In this document: piece by piece, positions 53,273-62,785 of the stretch
Layout of the letters: each line of letters begins with the position of its first letter
How positions within the stretch are numbered: position 1 is the stretch's first letter
NCBI RefSeq assembly: GCF_900129575.1
Contig: NZ_FQWE01000004.1
Location: 124,001-188,000 of the forward strand
DNA: 64,000 nucleotides
DNA from: Flavobacterium segetis
GTDB lineage: Bacteria > Bacteroidota > Bacteroidia > Flavobacteriales > Flavobacteriaceae
Direction: 5' to 3'
The notes under the pieces: generated by a model
Databases searched by the model: none
What the model was told of the DNA's origin: nothing
The model's input: the letters and a program-made list of their open reading frames with translations, nothing else
Position numbers and translations under genes: made by a program

Positions 53273-55270
53273 CTATAAACCAAAACTAATATTCAAAAAG
53301 AAATTTATTCCTTTTCGAGGAATAGCGTTCCAATCTGAAAAAGTAGTGTAATATTGATCTAAAATATTCTCTGCGCCTGCTTTTACATACCATTTACTGT
53401 GATCCACTTGAAAGGCATAACTCGACGCAAAGTTTAGAATAGCATAATCCGGCGTTCTTTTTTCTCCGTAAAAAAGACTGTATTGGGCGTGAACCGCATT
53501 TCCTTGAACAGAAATTTCCGAGGAAAATTTTTCTACTTTATATTGGAATGAAGCAGAGTAACGCAACGGACTTATAAAAGGTAAATTCTCTTTTTCATAA
53601 TCTTGTCCGTAGCTGTAAACCAACTGCCCAGCCCATCTAAAGTTCATGTCAAATTGATATTCGATATCCAAATCAGTATTAAAAATAGTAGCATAATTTA
53701 GTGCACTATAAATTTTTATTCCGCTTGCGCCAATAGTCATCGGAATCATATTCTCGGTTGGTTTACCAACGATATAATTCGAGATATGAAAATAGGAAGA
53801 CGAGATTTTAGTGCTTAATTTTTTGGTTCTGAAACCAATAAAAGCATTCGCTTCTGATGATTTTTCATTTCTTAATTCTGGATTTCCGATATAATCGTAT
53901 CTATCAAAACTATTGAACAAATAAAATCCATATCCCTCAGAAACCGATGGCGCACGCTCCCCATAAGCCAGTCCAAATCCATATTGAAATCCATTTTTAT
54001 TGTAGGTGTAATTTGACGAAATACTTTTTAAAATTCTATTTTTACTAGCTTTCATAGTGGGATAGAAAATTTGTAAACTTTCAAGTCCTAAATCATTAGC
54101 AATTACATTAGAATGATTTGCGGCACTTACTGAAAACTTCAAACTGGACTGACTGTTCAAAAGAATCGAATCCTCTACAAACAACCCATTATAAAGTGTT
54201 CGCACATCTGGCCAAGTAAACATGAACATCAAACTTTCGTTTGGATCGCTCGGATACATCGTCATTTCAGCAACAGATCGGTTATAAAATGAATTCAAAT
54301 CAACCGTAAAATGATGGCTTTTAAAAACTCCTTTGGCTTTTGAATAGAATCCGTACGTATCGCTCCAGCCGGGCATATCCATGTGAATAGGTACAAAAGG
54401 ACGTTTAGTATCATCCATCCTGTGAGTGATGGTGTTGTAATAAATTTTAGTTTCCCAATTTTTAATATTCGAAGCCTTTGGAACATACTCAAATTTCAAT
54501 GAAGTGATTAAAGCTTCCGCTAAAGAAACATCCATAGGAAGGGCCGGATAGCCCACATCAGTTGCTTTATCATAGATTAAGGATGCTTCTAACATTTTAT
54601 TTTCATCAAAAGAAAAACCAGAGGTAGCAGAAATATTAAATTTTCTAAACTGCGAAAATAAAACTTCTTGATTGTTACCCGCAGTATAATTTTCGGCATC
54701 GCGATACATGAAATCAGTATCGATATAAAATCGATTGTTTGCGTAATTGACCGCCGATCCTAAAATTTTTTGATTGCTGTTGCTTTCAAAACCGGAATTT
54801 ATTAAAACATCCCAACCAGAATTAACAAATCCGCTGCGGCTTCTTTTTAAATCAATAGATCCACCAATGGTCGCCCCGTGATTCCCACCCTGCTGCCCTG
54901 ATGTAATTGTGGCTTCCGATAAATTTGAAATCTCAACATAGGAAGTTATTGGATCCATTTTATCAGTACAAGCCCCAAAAACACGCATTCCATCTATGGT
55001 TATTAACGTTCGTTCGGTAGTCATATTATTAAGGATAGGCTCCCAAGCATAACTGCCCCTTTTAATCATTCCCACTTTTCCCGACTGTTGCAAATACTCC
55101 TCCACTGCAGCCAGTGGCTTATTTTGCTGCTGGTATAATTGCGTTTTTTTTCCAATTACAATCACTTCTTTTAGTGTTTTTGGCACGACAGTATCTGTAA
55201 CTTGGTCTTGTGCAAAAAGAGGTATCGAAGTAAAATATAATAGTACAAAGCCGTATAATTTCTTTTTCAT
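53273..55270 (-). CDS. TonB-dependent receptor, OprC/NosA-like copper receptor, 665 aa
   Basis: A signal peptide (MKKKLYGFVLLYFTSIPLFAQ) precedes a plug with TERTLITIDGMRVFGACTDK and MDPITSYVEISNLSEATITS, then a barrel ending in FFLNISFGL. C101-x3-M105 in the plug and H283-x-M285 (THRMDD) in the barrel match the CxxxM/HxM copper ligands described for OprC. YFNTI-type strands and HMDMPGWSDT add further Met and His. It lacks the SusC regulatory domain. The next gene upstream is a Met-rich lipoprotein, which fits copper uptake. The start at 55270 begins the signal peptide; an ATG at 55315 falls in the terminator hairpin upstream. Confidence 0.82.
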   Translation of the reverse strand: MKKKLYGFVLLYFTSIPLFAQDQVTDTVVPKTLKEVIVIGKKTQLYQQQNKPLAAVEEYLQQSGKVGMIKRGSYAWEPILNNMTTERTLITIDGMRVFGACTDKMDPITSYVEISNLSEATITSGQQGGNHGATIGGSIDLKRSRSGFVNSGWDVLINSGFESNSNQKILGSAVNYANNRFYIDTDFMYRDAENYTAGNNQEVLFSQFRKFNISATSGFSFDENKMLEASLIYDKATDVGYPALPMDVSLAEALITSLKFEYVPKASNIKNWETKIYYNTITHRMDDTKRPFVPIHMDMPGWSDTYGFYSKAKGVFKSHHFTVDLNSFYNRSVAEMTMYPSDPNESLMFMFTWPDVRTLYNGLFVEDSILLNSQSSLKFSVSAANHSNVIANDLGLESLQIFYPTMKASKNRILKSISSNYTYNKNGFQYGFGLAYGERAPSVSEGYGFYLFNSFDRYDYIGNPELRNEKSSEANAFIGFRTKKLSTKISSSYFHISNYIVGKPTENMIPMTIGASGIKIYSALNYATIFNTDLDIEYQFDMNFRWAGQLVYSYGQDYEKENLPFISPLRYSASFQYKVEKFSSEISVQGNAVHAQYSLFYGEKRTPDYAILNFASSYAFQVDHSKWYVKAGAENILDQYYTTFSDWNAIPRKGINFFLNISFGL

Positions 55271-55284
55271 GATAGAAAAATTAC

Positions 55285-55335
55285 AAAAAGGCCAATACGA
55301 TTGCTGCCAATACATTCAATTATACTGGCCTTTTT
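55285..55335 (-). terminator. Hairpin between the lipoprotein and receptor genes
   Basis: Arms 55285-55294 and 55326-55335 are a perfect 10-bp inverted repeat with outer A and T runs and a 31-base loop. On the minus strand it ends in a T run just after the lipoprotein stop (55358). It may stop or attenuate transcripts before the receptor gene. Confidence 0.6.
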
Positions 55336-55357
55336 TAGTTAAGGAAATGAAATAGAT

Positions 55358-56206
55358 TTAGAATTCAATCTCAAAATAAATACTACTTGCCGGAACTAAA
55401 TCTGTAATGGCTTCGCCTTTCAAAACAATATCAGAGGCGTTGAGGAGCTGTAAATTAATTTTCCATAAACCGGTCATCGTCAATGCTAATTTTCCGTGGT
55501 ATAATTTATCCGAAGTAGACTGTGTTAAATCAACATTATTAGGCGAACCATGATTCCCCATGCTTGGCATTCTTGGATCAATTTTAACTTTAAAATTGTC
55601 CACTAATGGAAAACTCATCATCGATTCCATTTTATAAACCCCAACCATCATATCATTCACCGCCACTTTTGGATTATGTGGTTCAACATAAGCCACAATA
55701 TATTTTGCAGTATCAGAACCGGTGAAAGTAGTCACTCGTTGTTTCGCAGACGCTGGAACATCTATTACGGAAGTTGCCGTGTAAGCGGCTCCATTAATCG
55801 TATAATCTATTTTTAAATCCCAATATTCTGTAGCATTTTGGGGCATTTGAAAAACAATAGTTCCTTTGTACAAAGTTCCATCAGCGGTTATTTTTTCCAC
55901 TCCCGATTTTGGGCATGAATGCGTCATCATAGTCATGTGCATCAATGGCATCCAAGTAATAGTCGCATTTTTTACGTAATCCCCACTAGCTTTATCTTTA
56001 ATTCGTAGACTAATTTCATTATGGCCTTGTTCTAAAGCTCCCTTATGAGCATACAATTCGATTGTATGGGTGGAGTTGATGATTTCTTTGAATTTGGTTA
56101 ATTCTGCCAACTCATCAACAATCAGCGTGTCACTATCTGAGGAACAGGAGGAAAATGCAAGCGTTAGAGCCATTACAGCTAGTATATTTTTTAATTGAAA
56201 TTTCAT
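55358..56206 (-). CDS. Met/His-rich lipoprotein with YtkA-like domain, probable copper-related, 282 aa
   Basis: The lipoprotein signal is MKFQLKNILAVMALTLAFSS with Cys at about residue 21, then SSDSDTL. A beta-sandwich, YtkA-like domain follows: HNEISLRIKDKASGDYVKNA then the metal-friendly stretch TWMPLMHMTMMTHSCPKSG near 83-101. A second half repeats the pattern with MVGVYKMESMMSFPLVDNF and MPSMGNHGSP. Met, His and Cys density and the copper-type receptor next to it point to periplasmic or surface copper binding. This role is inferred. Related to FixH/YtkA folds by pattern only. Confidence 0.7.
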   Translation of the reverse strand: MKFQLKNILAVMALTLAFSSCSSDSDTLIVDELAELTKFKEIINSTHTIELYAHKGALEQGHNEISLRIKDKASGDYVKNATITWMPLMHMTMMTHSCPKSGVEKITADGTLYKGTIVFQMPQNATEYWDLKIDYTINGAAYTATSVIDVPASAKQRVTTFTGSDTAKYIVAYVEPHNPKVAVNDMMVGVYKMESMMSFPLVDNFKVKIDPRMPSMGNHGSPNNVDLTQSTSDKLYHGKLALTMTGLWKINLQLLNASDIVLKGEAITDLVPASSIYFEIEF

Positions 56207-56339
56207 TTCTTAAAATTTATTTTAATTATTAGGTTTTGATTTGCATGCTGTTTTTTGGATATTTATTTCCAAAAAAAGCAAACAGAATCTCATCCGTTGT
56301 ATAAAACGGAAGTAAAAAGCACCCGATGTGCCTAAAAAT

Positions 56340-56714
56340 TTAAGAAATAAAAGTGGGTGGATGAAAAACCGAATCACTATTCAAATAGAAATATAAATCA
56401 GAGTAGTATTGATTACTATTTGCTTTAACGTAAAAAATATTTGATGCTGCTACAAAAGTGTTAATTTCTTCAAAAATCATCACATCGAGAATCGAACTAG
56501 CAGCTTTTTTATCAGTAGATAGCGGTTTTTCGGCATCAGAGGCTTTTGCCAATTCTTTCATCAAATGACATTTTCCGTTACATTGCATCTTTGGTTTATC
56601 TTTATTAATACAAAGTACCTTTGAGATGTATTCATAATTGAGAACATACTCTAATACCGGAAGAACTGGTTTTACGAGCATGAATAATACAATTATGAAT
56701 ATGATTTTTTTCAC
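56340..56714 (-). CDS. Small membrane protein with CxNKDKP...C...C motif, 124 aa
   Basis: An N-terminal hydrophobic segment (IIFIIVLFMLVKPVLPVLEY) is followed by the motif LCINKDKPKMQCNGKCHLMK near residues 34-53, three cysteines spaced C-x9-C-x3-C with a nearby His. The protein ends SVFHPPTFIS. I have seen this motif pattern in Bacteroidetes proteins located near copper or cytochrome genes, but no function is established. It precedes the Met-rich lipoprotein in the same direction after 133 bases. Confidence 0.65.
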   Translation of the reverse strand: MKKIIFIIVLFMLVKPVLPVLEYVLNYEYISKVLCINKDKPKMQCNGKCHLMKELAKASDAEKPLSTDKKAASSILDVMIFEEINTFVAASNIFYVKANSNQYYSDLYFYLNSDSVFHPPTFIS

Positions 56715-56807
56715 GGTGCAAATTTAAAAACAAAAGCATCAAAAAGCATATTTGAAATCAAATAATTTTACAAAAATGATTCAATCTCAAATAAATGCCA
56801 AATACTG

Positions 56808-58622
56808 TTAAGTTAGCTGTAGTGTTGGAATTTCAATTTTATTTAATTCTAGCTGATAAAATTTAAACTGGTTTAAAATTTCATTTTTTGTTATTTGAAA
56901 AAATGGGTTATTTGAAAAGAAATCTTGATAGTAGGTAATTCCAATAATCAAATTATTTCTAAACGCATTCCATTTTTTAATTTGTCCCGCTGTAACAACA
57001 TCAGAGACGGTTTCAATTTCATTTTTTAAATAATCTAAGTACATTTTCAACTCTTTGACAAATAAATTAGGACGGTTTCCATCTCGTAAAATTGATGCAT
57101 TTCCATAAATGTGTTTTACCATTGTGGCAAGCGAAACTTCGTGATCAAAATAAGCCATATTAGGTCCAGGACAAATAATTACGCCCTGCGCTTGACCTTT
57201 AATTTTAATATCATTTTCCAAATACGAAGCATTGGCTAAACCCACACAAAGACAAGCTTTATCAGTAATACTATTTTTCTTTTTTTGGAAATCTTTCTCA
57301 GATAGTGATGCTATCTGAAGTTGTAATTCATCTAATTTTAAATCTTGATACTTTTTAGAAGAGGTGCAAATTCCTTTAGCATCATATTCTTTGCTTAACG
57401 CCAAAAATCTCTTTGGACATGAACTACCCGCTTTATTATCGTTGATTCGTTTTTGCTTTAAAACTTCATTTGTAGTTCCACGTAAAGTGTTAAAAGGAAT
57501 TCCTAAAGGGGAAATATGACTTAAATATAAATCTTCTTCTTTGGCTGCAGCCAGTAAACTTCTAGTATGATTATCTACCGAAGTTGCTTCTGGCACTAAT
57601 AAAAATGGCGAACCCCAACCTACAGAATCTACACCATAATAATCAAGTAGAAAATCATGCTCTTCAGCAGTCCCTACCCCGCCTTGTACCGTGATTTTCA
57701 TATCTAAGGGCTGGCTAGGAATAGCTGTACCTTTTTGTCCCAAAGCCTTCACCATCAACTCATGTGATGATTGAATCAACTGCTGTTTTTTATTTTTAAA
57801 TTCTTCTAAAATTGGCCCTAATAAAAAGCCTTCTGTTGCAAACGCATGCCCACCGCAGTTTAGTCCTGATTCAATTCGATATTCAGAAACCCACAAACCC
57901 TTTTTAGCTAAAAAATTTCCTTGAATCATTGCCGAACGAAAATCACTTACTTTCAGTGTAATTTTCTTTTTCAATGTGTTATTTGCGTCCGGAAAGAAAG
58001 CCGAAAAACTTTCAAAATAACTGTACAATCGTGGATTCATTCCCGCAGACAGCACAACAGAGGATTCTAATGTACTGTTGACAAATCCGCGCAATGCAGC
58101 ATGAGCATCATTAAACTCAATTGGTAATTGTTCGTCCTTGATAAAATTATCCTTATCCAATTTGGTCATAATATTGACATCAATCTCACCCGGATAAAGA
58201 TTTTTCTCTAGATAATTTTTGAGATTTTCTTTGAAAGCGAAACCGTCTTCCATCAAGTTTTGCAAACCTGCTTTAATCGCTGATTTGTTGGGTAGCATGG
58301 CAATGTAATTTTCCAAAGCTGATTTACTTTCCAACAATTCCGTTTTCAAATTTTCAAATTTTTCCGTCACAATTTTATCTACCAAATTCAGATACGAAGT
58401 GATGCGCTCTGCGCGATAATCATTTATTTTTTGCGTAATTTCCTGATAAGGGAGATTAAACTTTTTGCTGTAAAAAGCGTTCATCTTCTCTATTAGTTCA
58501 TCATCCATAATAGAAATTACAGACGAAATTCCATATTTTGCGACACGTATTGGACTATCAATTGTATACGCAAGTCCCATAACGGGAATATGAAAGCTAT
58601 GGATTGGTTTAAGTGTTGTCAT
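56808..58622 (-). CDS. Uncharacterised TIM-barrel-like protein with conserved cysteines, 604 aa
   Basis: It begins MTTLKPIHSFHIPVMGLAYT and continues IDSPIRVAKYGISSVISI, resembling the first strands of nitronate monooxygenase or IMP dehydrogenase barrels. Residues about 308-345 (MKITVQGGVGTAEEHDFLLD, then GVDSVGWGSPFLLVPEAT) look like the phosphate-binding end of a flavin barrel. Six cysteines, 256 (NCGGHAF), 402 (SSCPKRF), 419, 457 and 459 (KACLCVGL) and 484 (IICPGP), could bind an iron-sulfur cluster. A helical insertion of about 150 residues separates the barrel halves. No known family is assigned. The ATG at 58622 starts the homologous part. Confidence 0.6.
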   Translation of the reverse strand: MTTLKPIHSFHIPVMGLAYTIDSPIRVAKYGISSVISIMDDELIEKMNAFYSKKFNLPYQEITQKINDYRAERITSYLNLVDKIVTEKFENLKTELLESKSALENYIAMLPNKSAIKAGLQNLMEDGFAFKENLKNYLEKNLYPGEIDVNIMTKLDKDNFIKDEQLPIEFNDAHAALRGFVNSTLESSVVLSAGMNPRLYSYFESFSAFFPDANNTLKKKITLKVSDFRSAMIQGNFLAKKGLWVSEYRIESGLNCGGHAFATEGFLLGPILEEFKNKKQQLIQSSHELMVKALGQKGTAIPSQPLDMKITVQGGVGTAEEHDFLLDYYGVDSVGWGSPFLLVPEATSVDNHTRSLLAAAKEEDLYLSHISPLGIPFNTLRGTTNEVLKQKRINDNKAGSSCPKRFLALSKEYDAKGICTSSKKYQDLKLDELQLQIASLSEKDFQKKKNSITDKACLCVGLANASYLENDIKIKGQAQGVIICPGPNMAYFDHEVSLATMVKHIYGNASILRDGNRPNLFVKELKMYLDYLKNEIETVSDVVTAGQIKKWNAFRNNLIIGITYYQDFFSNNPFFQITKNEILNQFKFYQLELNKIEIPTLQLT

Positions 58623-58674
58623 TTTAAGTAATTTAATAAAGTACAAAATTGAAAAAACTAAATTGAAAAAAAAC

Positions 58675-58686
58675 TGATAAATGTCA
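58675..58686. promoter_or_regulatory. FNR/CRP-type site in the shared control region
   Basis: TGATAAATGTCA has the TGA-N6-TCA arrangement of the Crp/Fnr family (FNR consensus TTGAT-N4-ATCAA), within CTGATAAATGTCAT. It is 53 bases upstream of the 604-residue gene's start and 68 bases upstream of the divergent membrane protein gene, so it could control both. A single match is weak evidence. Confidence 0.35.
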
Positions 58687-58753
58687 TAACGGATCGGACT
58701 TTATATAAATACCTTAGCCGACAAAAACACCGAATCATTAGAAAAATTTAACA

Positions 58754-59977
58754 ATGAAATTAAACCTCCAATTATGGTTAAAATTTTCTCTACTAAACCT
58801 CTGTCTTGTTGCACTTCTTGGACTTATAATGCGGTCTAAAATTAGTTTTGGATTTATTTACTTTGATTTTAATTATCTCCTACATTCGCATTCTCATTTT
58901 GCTTTTTCTGGATGGATCACTCACACGATAATGACTCTGATGATTTTTTTAATTCAAGACAAAATATCAAATTCCCGATTAAAAACTTATAAAGCAATAA
59001 TCATCGCAAATCTAGTTTGCTCTTATGGAATGCTTATTTTCTTCATATTACAAGGGTATGGCATGATCTCAATAATTTTTTCAACAGGTTCTATTTTTGT
59101 TTCATACGCTTTTGGATTTTATTATTGGAAAGATTTAAAAAAATTAGATTCAAATTTAGCAGCAATAAATTGGTTTAGAGCTGCTGTTTTATTTAATATT
59201 ATTTCATCAATGGGTACGTTTTATCTTGCTTTCATGATGGCTACTAAGAGCATTAATGAAGATTTGAAATTAGCATCCATATACTATTTTCTACATTTTC
59301 AGTATAATGGATGGTTCTTTTTTGGTTGTATGGGCTTGCTATTTTGGTATCTAAACATAAAAAAAACAGATAACACAATTTATGATTTAGCATTTAAACT
59401 TTTTGCAATTGTATGTGTTCCCGCCTATATCTTATCTTTATTATGGTTGCACATTCCAAGTTGGATCAATGTTTTAGCAATAATGGCGGCTGTTATTCAA
59501 GTTTTAGCTTGGTTTAAATTATTAGTTGTTTTGACCCAAACTTACAAACACATTTTTAAAAACACCGATTTCTTGTTGCGTTCAATTCTTATATTCGTGT
59601 GCGTAGCTCTTTCTATAAAATTTATTCTGCAACTTGGTTCAACTATACCTTATTTCAGCCAAATTGCCTCTTCTTTCAGACCTATTGTTATTGCGTACTT
59701 ACATCTAGTTCTTCTTGCTGTAATCTCATTGTTTTTACTTTGCTACATTTATACTAACCATTTTATTATGTTAACTAAAAAAATTAAAGTTGGATTACTT
59801 ATTTTTTCTCTCGGAGTATTTTTAAATGAGTTAGTTTTAGCTCTTCAAGGTTTACTCCCATTTAATTTTCCCGCAGTTCCTAACGTTAATATGATTTTAT
59901 TTGGACTGGCAATGTTTTTATTAATTGGCATCACTATTATCACTTATTTCTCGATTAAAAATAAGTATGTCAAATAA
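58754..59977 (+). CDS. Polytopic membrane protein with histidine-rich segments, possible haem-copper oxidase relative, 407 aa
   Basis: About twelve hydrophobic segments cover nearly the whole protein. Conserved-looking histidines are placed inside membrane helices: YLLHSHSHFAFSGWITHTIM (about 40-59), YYFLHFQYNGWFFFGC (about 177-192) and VIAYLHLVLLAVISLFLL (about 309-326). This arrangement resembles haem-copper oxidase subunit I or NnrS-like haem proteins, but the catalytic pattern is not complete enough to name either. It is divergent from the 604-residue gene and shares the FNR-like site, suggesting response to oxygen or nitrogen oxides. Confidence 0.6.
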   Translation: MKLNLQLWLKFSLLNLCLVALLGLIMRSKISFGFIYFDFNYLLHSHSHFAFSGWITHTIMTLMIFLIQDKISNSRLKTYKAIIIANLVCSYGMLIFFILQGYGMISIIFSTGSIFVSYAFGFYYWKDLKKLDSNLAAINWFRAAVLFNIISSMGTFYLAFMMATKSINEDLKLASIYYFLHFQYNGWFFFGCMGLLFWYLNIKKTDNTIYDLAFKLFAIVCVPAYILSLLWLHIPSWINVLAIMAAVIQVLAWFKLLVVLTQTYKHIFKNTDFLLRSILIFVCVALSIKFILQLGSTIPYFSQIASSFRPIVIAYLHLVLLAVISLFLLCYIYTNHFIMLTKKIKVGLLIFSLGVFLNELVLALQGLLPFNFPAVPNVNMILFGLAMFLLIGITIITYFSIKNKYVK

Positions 59978-60072
59978 AATATTCGTAATGCATTCTACTC
60001 CTTTTTTTACGCATGATTAAACTTTTTAAAGTATTGATTGTCTTATATCTATAATTTTAAAAAAATAAAAAT

Positions 60073-60519
60073 ATGAAAAGATTTGTGGTAGCTGCATTAT
60101 TAGTTGTAGGAATAACAACTTATGCACAAGTTAAGAGAGAAAGTCCTCAACAATCTAATATCGAGCGAATGAGTCCCGAAGAGCGTCAAGAGAAGCAAAT
60201 AAAAAGGATGACAGCTGAATTAAACCTAAATAGCACTCAACAATTTCAAATAAAGCAACTTCTAGCTGATCAATCAGCAAATAGGGAAAAGAAAATTAAC
60301 CGCAATGATTTATCAAAAGCAGAAAAGAAAGATAAGCGTGAGACTAAAATAAGAAAGATACAAGAAAATCAAAAAATAATGGAAGAGAAAATGACAGCGA
60401 TTTTAAGTCCAGAGCAATTTACTACTTGGAAAACCAATCAAGAAAAGATAAAACAAAAGGTAGCAAATCGTGTCAAAGATAAAAGAGACGGAACATTAAG
60501 AAATGAAATAGAAAATTAA
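60073..60519 (+). CDS. Spy/CpxP-like periplasmic protein (DUF4890-like), 148 aa
   Basis: A signal peptide (MKRFVVAALLVVGITTYAQV) is followed by a wholly helical, charged protein with RMSPEERQEKQIKRMTAELN, LNSTQQFQIKQLLADQ and MTAILSPEQFTTWKTNQEK. The paired LNSTQ..QI and LSPEQF..W segments are the LTxxQ-like repeats of the Spy/CpxP group, which act as ATP-independent periplasmic chaperones or metal-stress proteins. Chaperone activity is inferred. A terminator follows directly. Confidence 0.75.
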   Translation: MKRFVVAALLVVGITTYAQVKRESPQQSNIERMSPEERQEKQIKRMTAELNLNSTQQFQIKQLLADQSANREKKINRNDLSKAEKKDKRETKIRKIQENQKIMEEKMTAILSPEQFTTWKTNQEKIKQKVANRVKDKRDGTLRNEIEN

Positions 60520-60521
60520 AT

Positions 60522-60553
60522 AAAAAGCTTCGGATTGTTTTCCGAAGCTTTTT
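60522..60553. terminator. Bidirectional terminator between convergent genes
   Basis: There is a perfect 13-bp stem (60522-60534 and 60541-60553) with a 6-base loop, outer A run and T run. It lies between the Spy-like stop at 60519 and the hemL stop at 60561. Confidence 0.93.
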
Positions 60554-60560
60554 GTTATGT

Positions 60561-61847
60561 CTAAAATGTTTTTGAAACTTTGTCAACCGCTTTTATCGTA
60601 ATATCTAAATCCTCGTAAGAAAGTGCGTCAGTAAGAAACCAACTCTCGTAAGCCGATGGTGCAATATATATTCCCTCGTTTAATAAGCCGTGGAAGAATT
60701 TTTTAAAGTTTTCATTATCCCCTTTCGCAGCCGATTTAAAATCAGTGACAGGATTTGCATCAAAGTGAACTGATATCATAGATCCAATTCTATTAATTGT
60801 AAAATCTACCTTATTCGCTTTTAAAACTTTATCCATTCCTGCATGTAAATAAGCTGTTTTTTCGGCTAAACTTTTAAATACAGCACGGTCATTATTTAAA
60901 GATTGAAGCATTGTTAATCCTGCAGCCATCGCCAGTGGATTTCCAGATAATGTTCCGGCCTGATAAACGGGTCCCAGAGGAGCTAGATAATTCATAATTT
61001 CTTCACGAGCTGCAAAAGCACCTACGGGTAAACCACCACCAATTACTTTTCCAAAGCAGACAATATCAGCATTTACGTTTAGTAATTCTTGAACGCCACC
61101 TGCAGCTAACCTGAAACCTGTCATAACCTCATCAAAGATTAAGAGAATTTCATTATCAGTACACATTTGGCGCAAGCCTTCTAAAAAACCTGCAACTGGT
61201 GGAATACAGCCCATGTTTCCAGCAACTGGCTCCACAATAATACAGGCAATTTCGTTTTTATTAGCCTCAATTAATGTGGCTACGTTTTCTAGATCATTGT
61301 AAGTTGCTAGCAAAGTATCTTTTGCAGTTCCAGCAGTAACACCTGGACTATTAGGTGAACCAAAAGTGATAGCACCACTTCCAGCCTGAATCAAAAACGA
61401 ATCAGAATGACCGTGATAGCATCCAGCAAATTTAATTATTTTATCTTTTTTAGTGAAACCTCGTGCTAGTCTTACCGCACTCATACAAGCTTCAGTTCCT
61501 GAATTTACAAATCTAATTTTATCAATATTTGGAACCATGGAAACAGCCAAAGCAGCAATTTGAGTTTCTAGCTCTGTTGGCATGCCAAAAGAAGTTCCTA
61601 ATTTTGCTTTTTCAATTACTGCTTGAACAACTGGCTCATAAGCATGCCCTAAAATCATTGGACCCCAAGAATTAATATAATCAATTAAACGGTTTCCGTC
61701 TTCATCATATAAATAAGCTCCTTTTGCACTTTTTACAAAAATAGGCGTTCCACCCACTGCTTTAAATGCTCTCACTGGTGAATTTACACCTCCAGGAATG
61801 ACTTTTTCTGCTTCAGCAAAAAGCTGACTACTTCTTTTGTATAACAT
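60561..61847 (-). CDS. hemL: Glutamate-1-semialdehyde 2,1-aminomutase, 428 aa
   Basis: HemL makes 5-aminolevulinate, the first committed tetrapyrrole precursor in the C5 pathway. It starts [20 protein letters not shown] and has [60 protein letters not shown] and [12 protein letters not shown]. The pyridoxal-phosphate lysine is in [17 protein letters not shown] near residue 265. Length is normal. Twenty-nine bases separate it from the glucosaminidase gene upstream. Confidence 0.96.
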   Translation of the reverse strand: MLYKRSSQLFAEAEKVIPGGVNSPVRAFKAVGGTPIFVKSAKGAYLYDEDGNRLIDYINSWGPMILGHAYEPVVQAVIEKAKLGTSFGMPTELETQIAALAVSMVPNIDKIRFVNSGTEACMSAVRLARGFTKKDKIIKFAGCYHGHSDSFLIQAGSGAITFGSPNSPGVTAGTAKDTLLATYNDLENVATLIEANKNEIACIIVEPVAGNMGCIPPVAGFLEGLRQMCTDNEILLIFDEVMTGFRLAAGGVQELLNVNADIVCFGKVIGGGLPVGAFAAREEIMNYLAPLGPVYQAGTLSGNPLAMAAGLTMLQSLNNDRAVFKSLAEKTAYLHAGMDKVLKANKVDFTINRIGSMISVHFDANPVTDFKSAAKGDNENFKKFFHGLLNEGIYIAPSAYESWFLTDALSYEDLDITIKAVDKVSKTF

Positions 61848-61876
61848 TGATATATTTTTGAATTTTCGTTTTTTAA

Positions 61877-62785
61877 CTAATTTACTACTAGTCGCTGACC
61901 AATAGACAATGTATTATCTGTTAAATTATTTTTTTGTTTTAAATCCTCTACTTTTAATTCGAATTTTTTAGAAATTGAATACAATGTATCGCCTTTTTGA
62001 ACTACGTAAGAAGCTAGCGCATTTCCTATATTTCGAGATTCTAACGTTAGCTCTTCCACTAAATGATCTTCGCTTAGTACATAATTGATATCTAGCACTT
62101 TACTGTCATATTGATGTAAATTATAACGGTCAATATAGGATATTAATTTGTCAGGATATTTAGGATCTGTAGCATATCCTGCAGCACGTAAACCTCGCGC
62201 CCAAGCTTTATAATCGCCTTTTGTATATTCAAAAAGTTTAGCATATCTACTTCTACTAGTCAAAAACAATGCGTGGTCTTGAAAAGATTCTGCCGGGCTA
62301 TCATATTTCCGAAAACATTCTTGCGCCGCATCATCGTCATGATTTACGCTCTCTCCAGTCCAACCTGCATGACATTTTATCCCAAAATGATTATTTGATC
62401 GTGTTGCTAAATCTCCTCTTCCCGCACCTGATTCTAAAATTCCTTGCGCTAAAATAATACTTGCAGGAATTCCGTATTGCTTCATATTAGCCATTGCTAT
62501 CTCCTTAAATTGATAAACATATAATTTAATAACATCATTTGTTACAATAGTTTTTGATGTAGAAACAATAACCTCCGTCTGAGAATTTTTAGTATTTCTT
62601 TTGATTGTTTTTGAAGCTGTCGACTTATTAGCTGTTGCAGATTTTGAATTCGTCCTCTTACTAGTTCTAACTACTTCAGAATTTGTTTTGGATGGAGCTT
62701 TCTTTGTTGTAACAATCACTGGTTTTGAGGCATTACACCCTATCAACGTAATTATTGTAAGTAGTAGCAGAATTTTTTTAATCAT
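61877..62785 (-). CDS. Glucosaminidase-LysM lipoprotein, 302 aa
   Basis: The lipoprotein signal is [20 protein letters not shown], with Cys17. A Ser/Thr/Lys-rich linker (about 20-75) leads to a GH73-type N-acetylglucosaminidase domain (about 90-225): [20 protein letters not shown], with the probable catalytic Glu, then [15 protein letters not shown] and [20 protein letters not shown] LysM peptidoglycan-binding module closes the protein (about 255-302; [16 protein letters not shown]). The 8-base overlap with the gene upstream suggests coupling. Role: cell-wall remodelling. Confidence 0.93.
   Translation of the reverse strand: MIKKILLLLTIITLIGCNASKPVIVTTKKAPSKTNSEVVRTSKRTNSKSATANKSTASKTIKRNTKNSQTEVIVSTSKTIVTNDVIKLYVYQFKEIAMANMKQYGIPASIILAQGILESGAGRGDLATRSNNHFGIKCHAGWTGESVNHDDDAAQECFRKYDSPAESFQDHALFLTSRSRYAKLFEYTKGDYKAWARGLRAAGYATDPKYPDKLISYIDRYNLHQYDSKVLDINYVLSEDHLVEELTLESRNIGNALASYVVQKGDTLYSISKKFELKVEDLKQKNNLTDNTLSIGQRLVVN

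Noticed and set aside
56808-58622. Simple nitronate monooxygenase assignment
   Set aside because: Only the barrel ends resemble it; the insertion and cysteines are foreign, so no such name is given.
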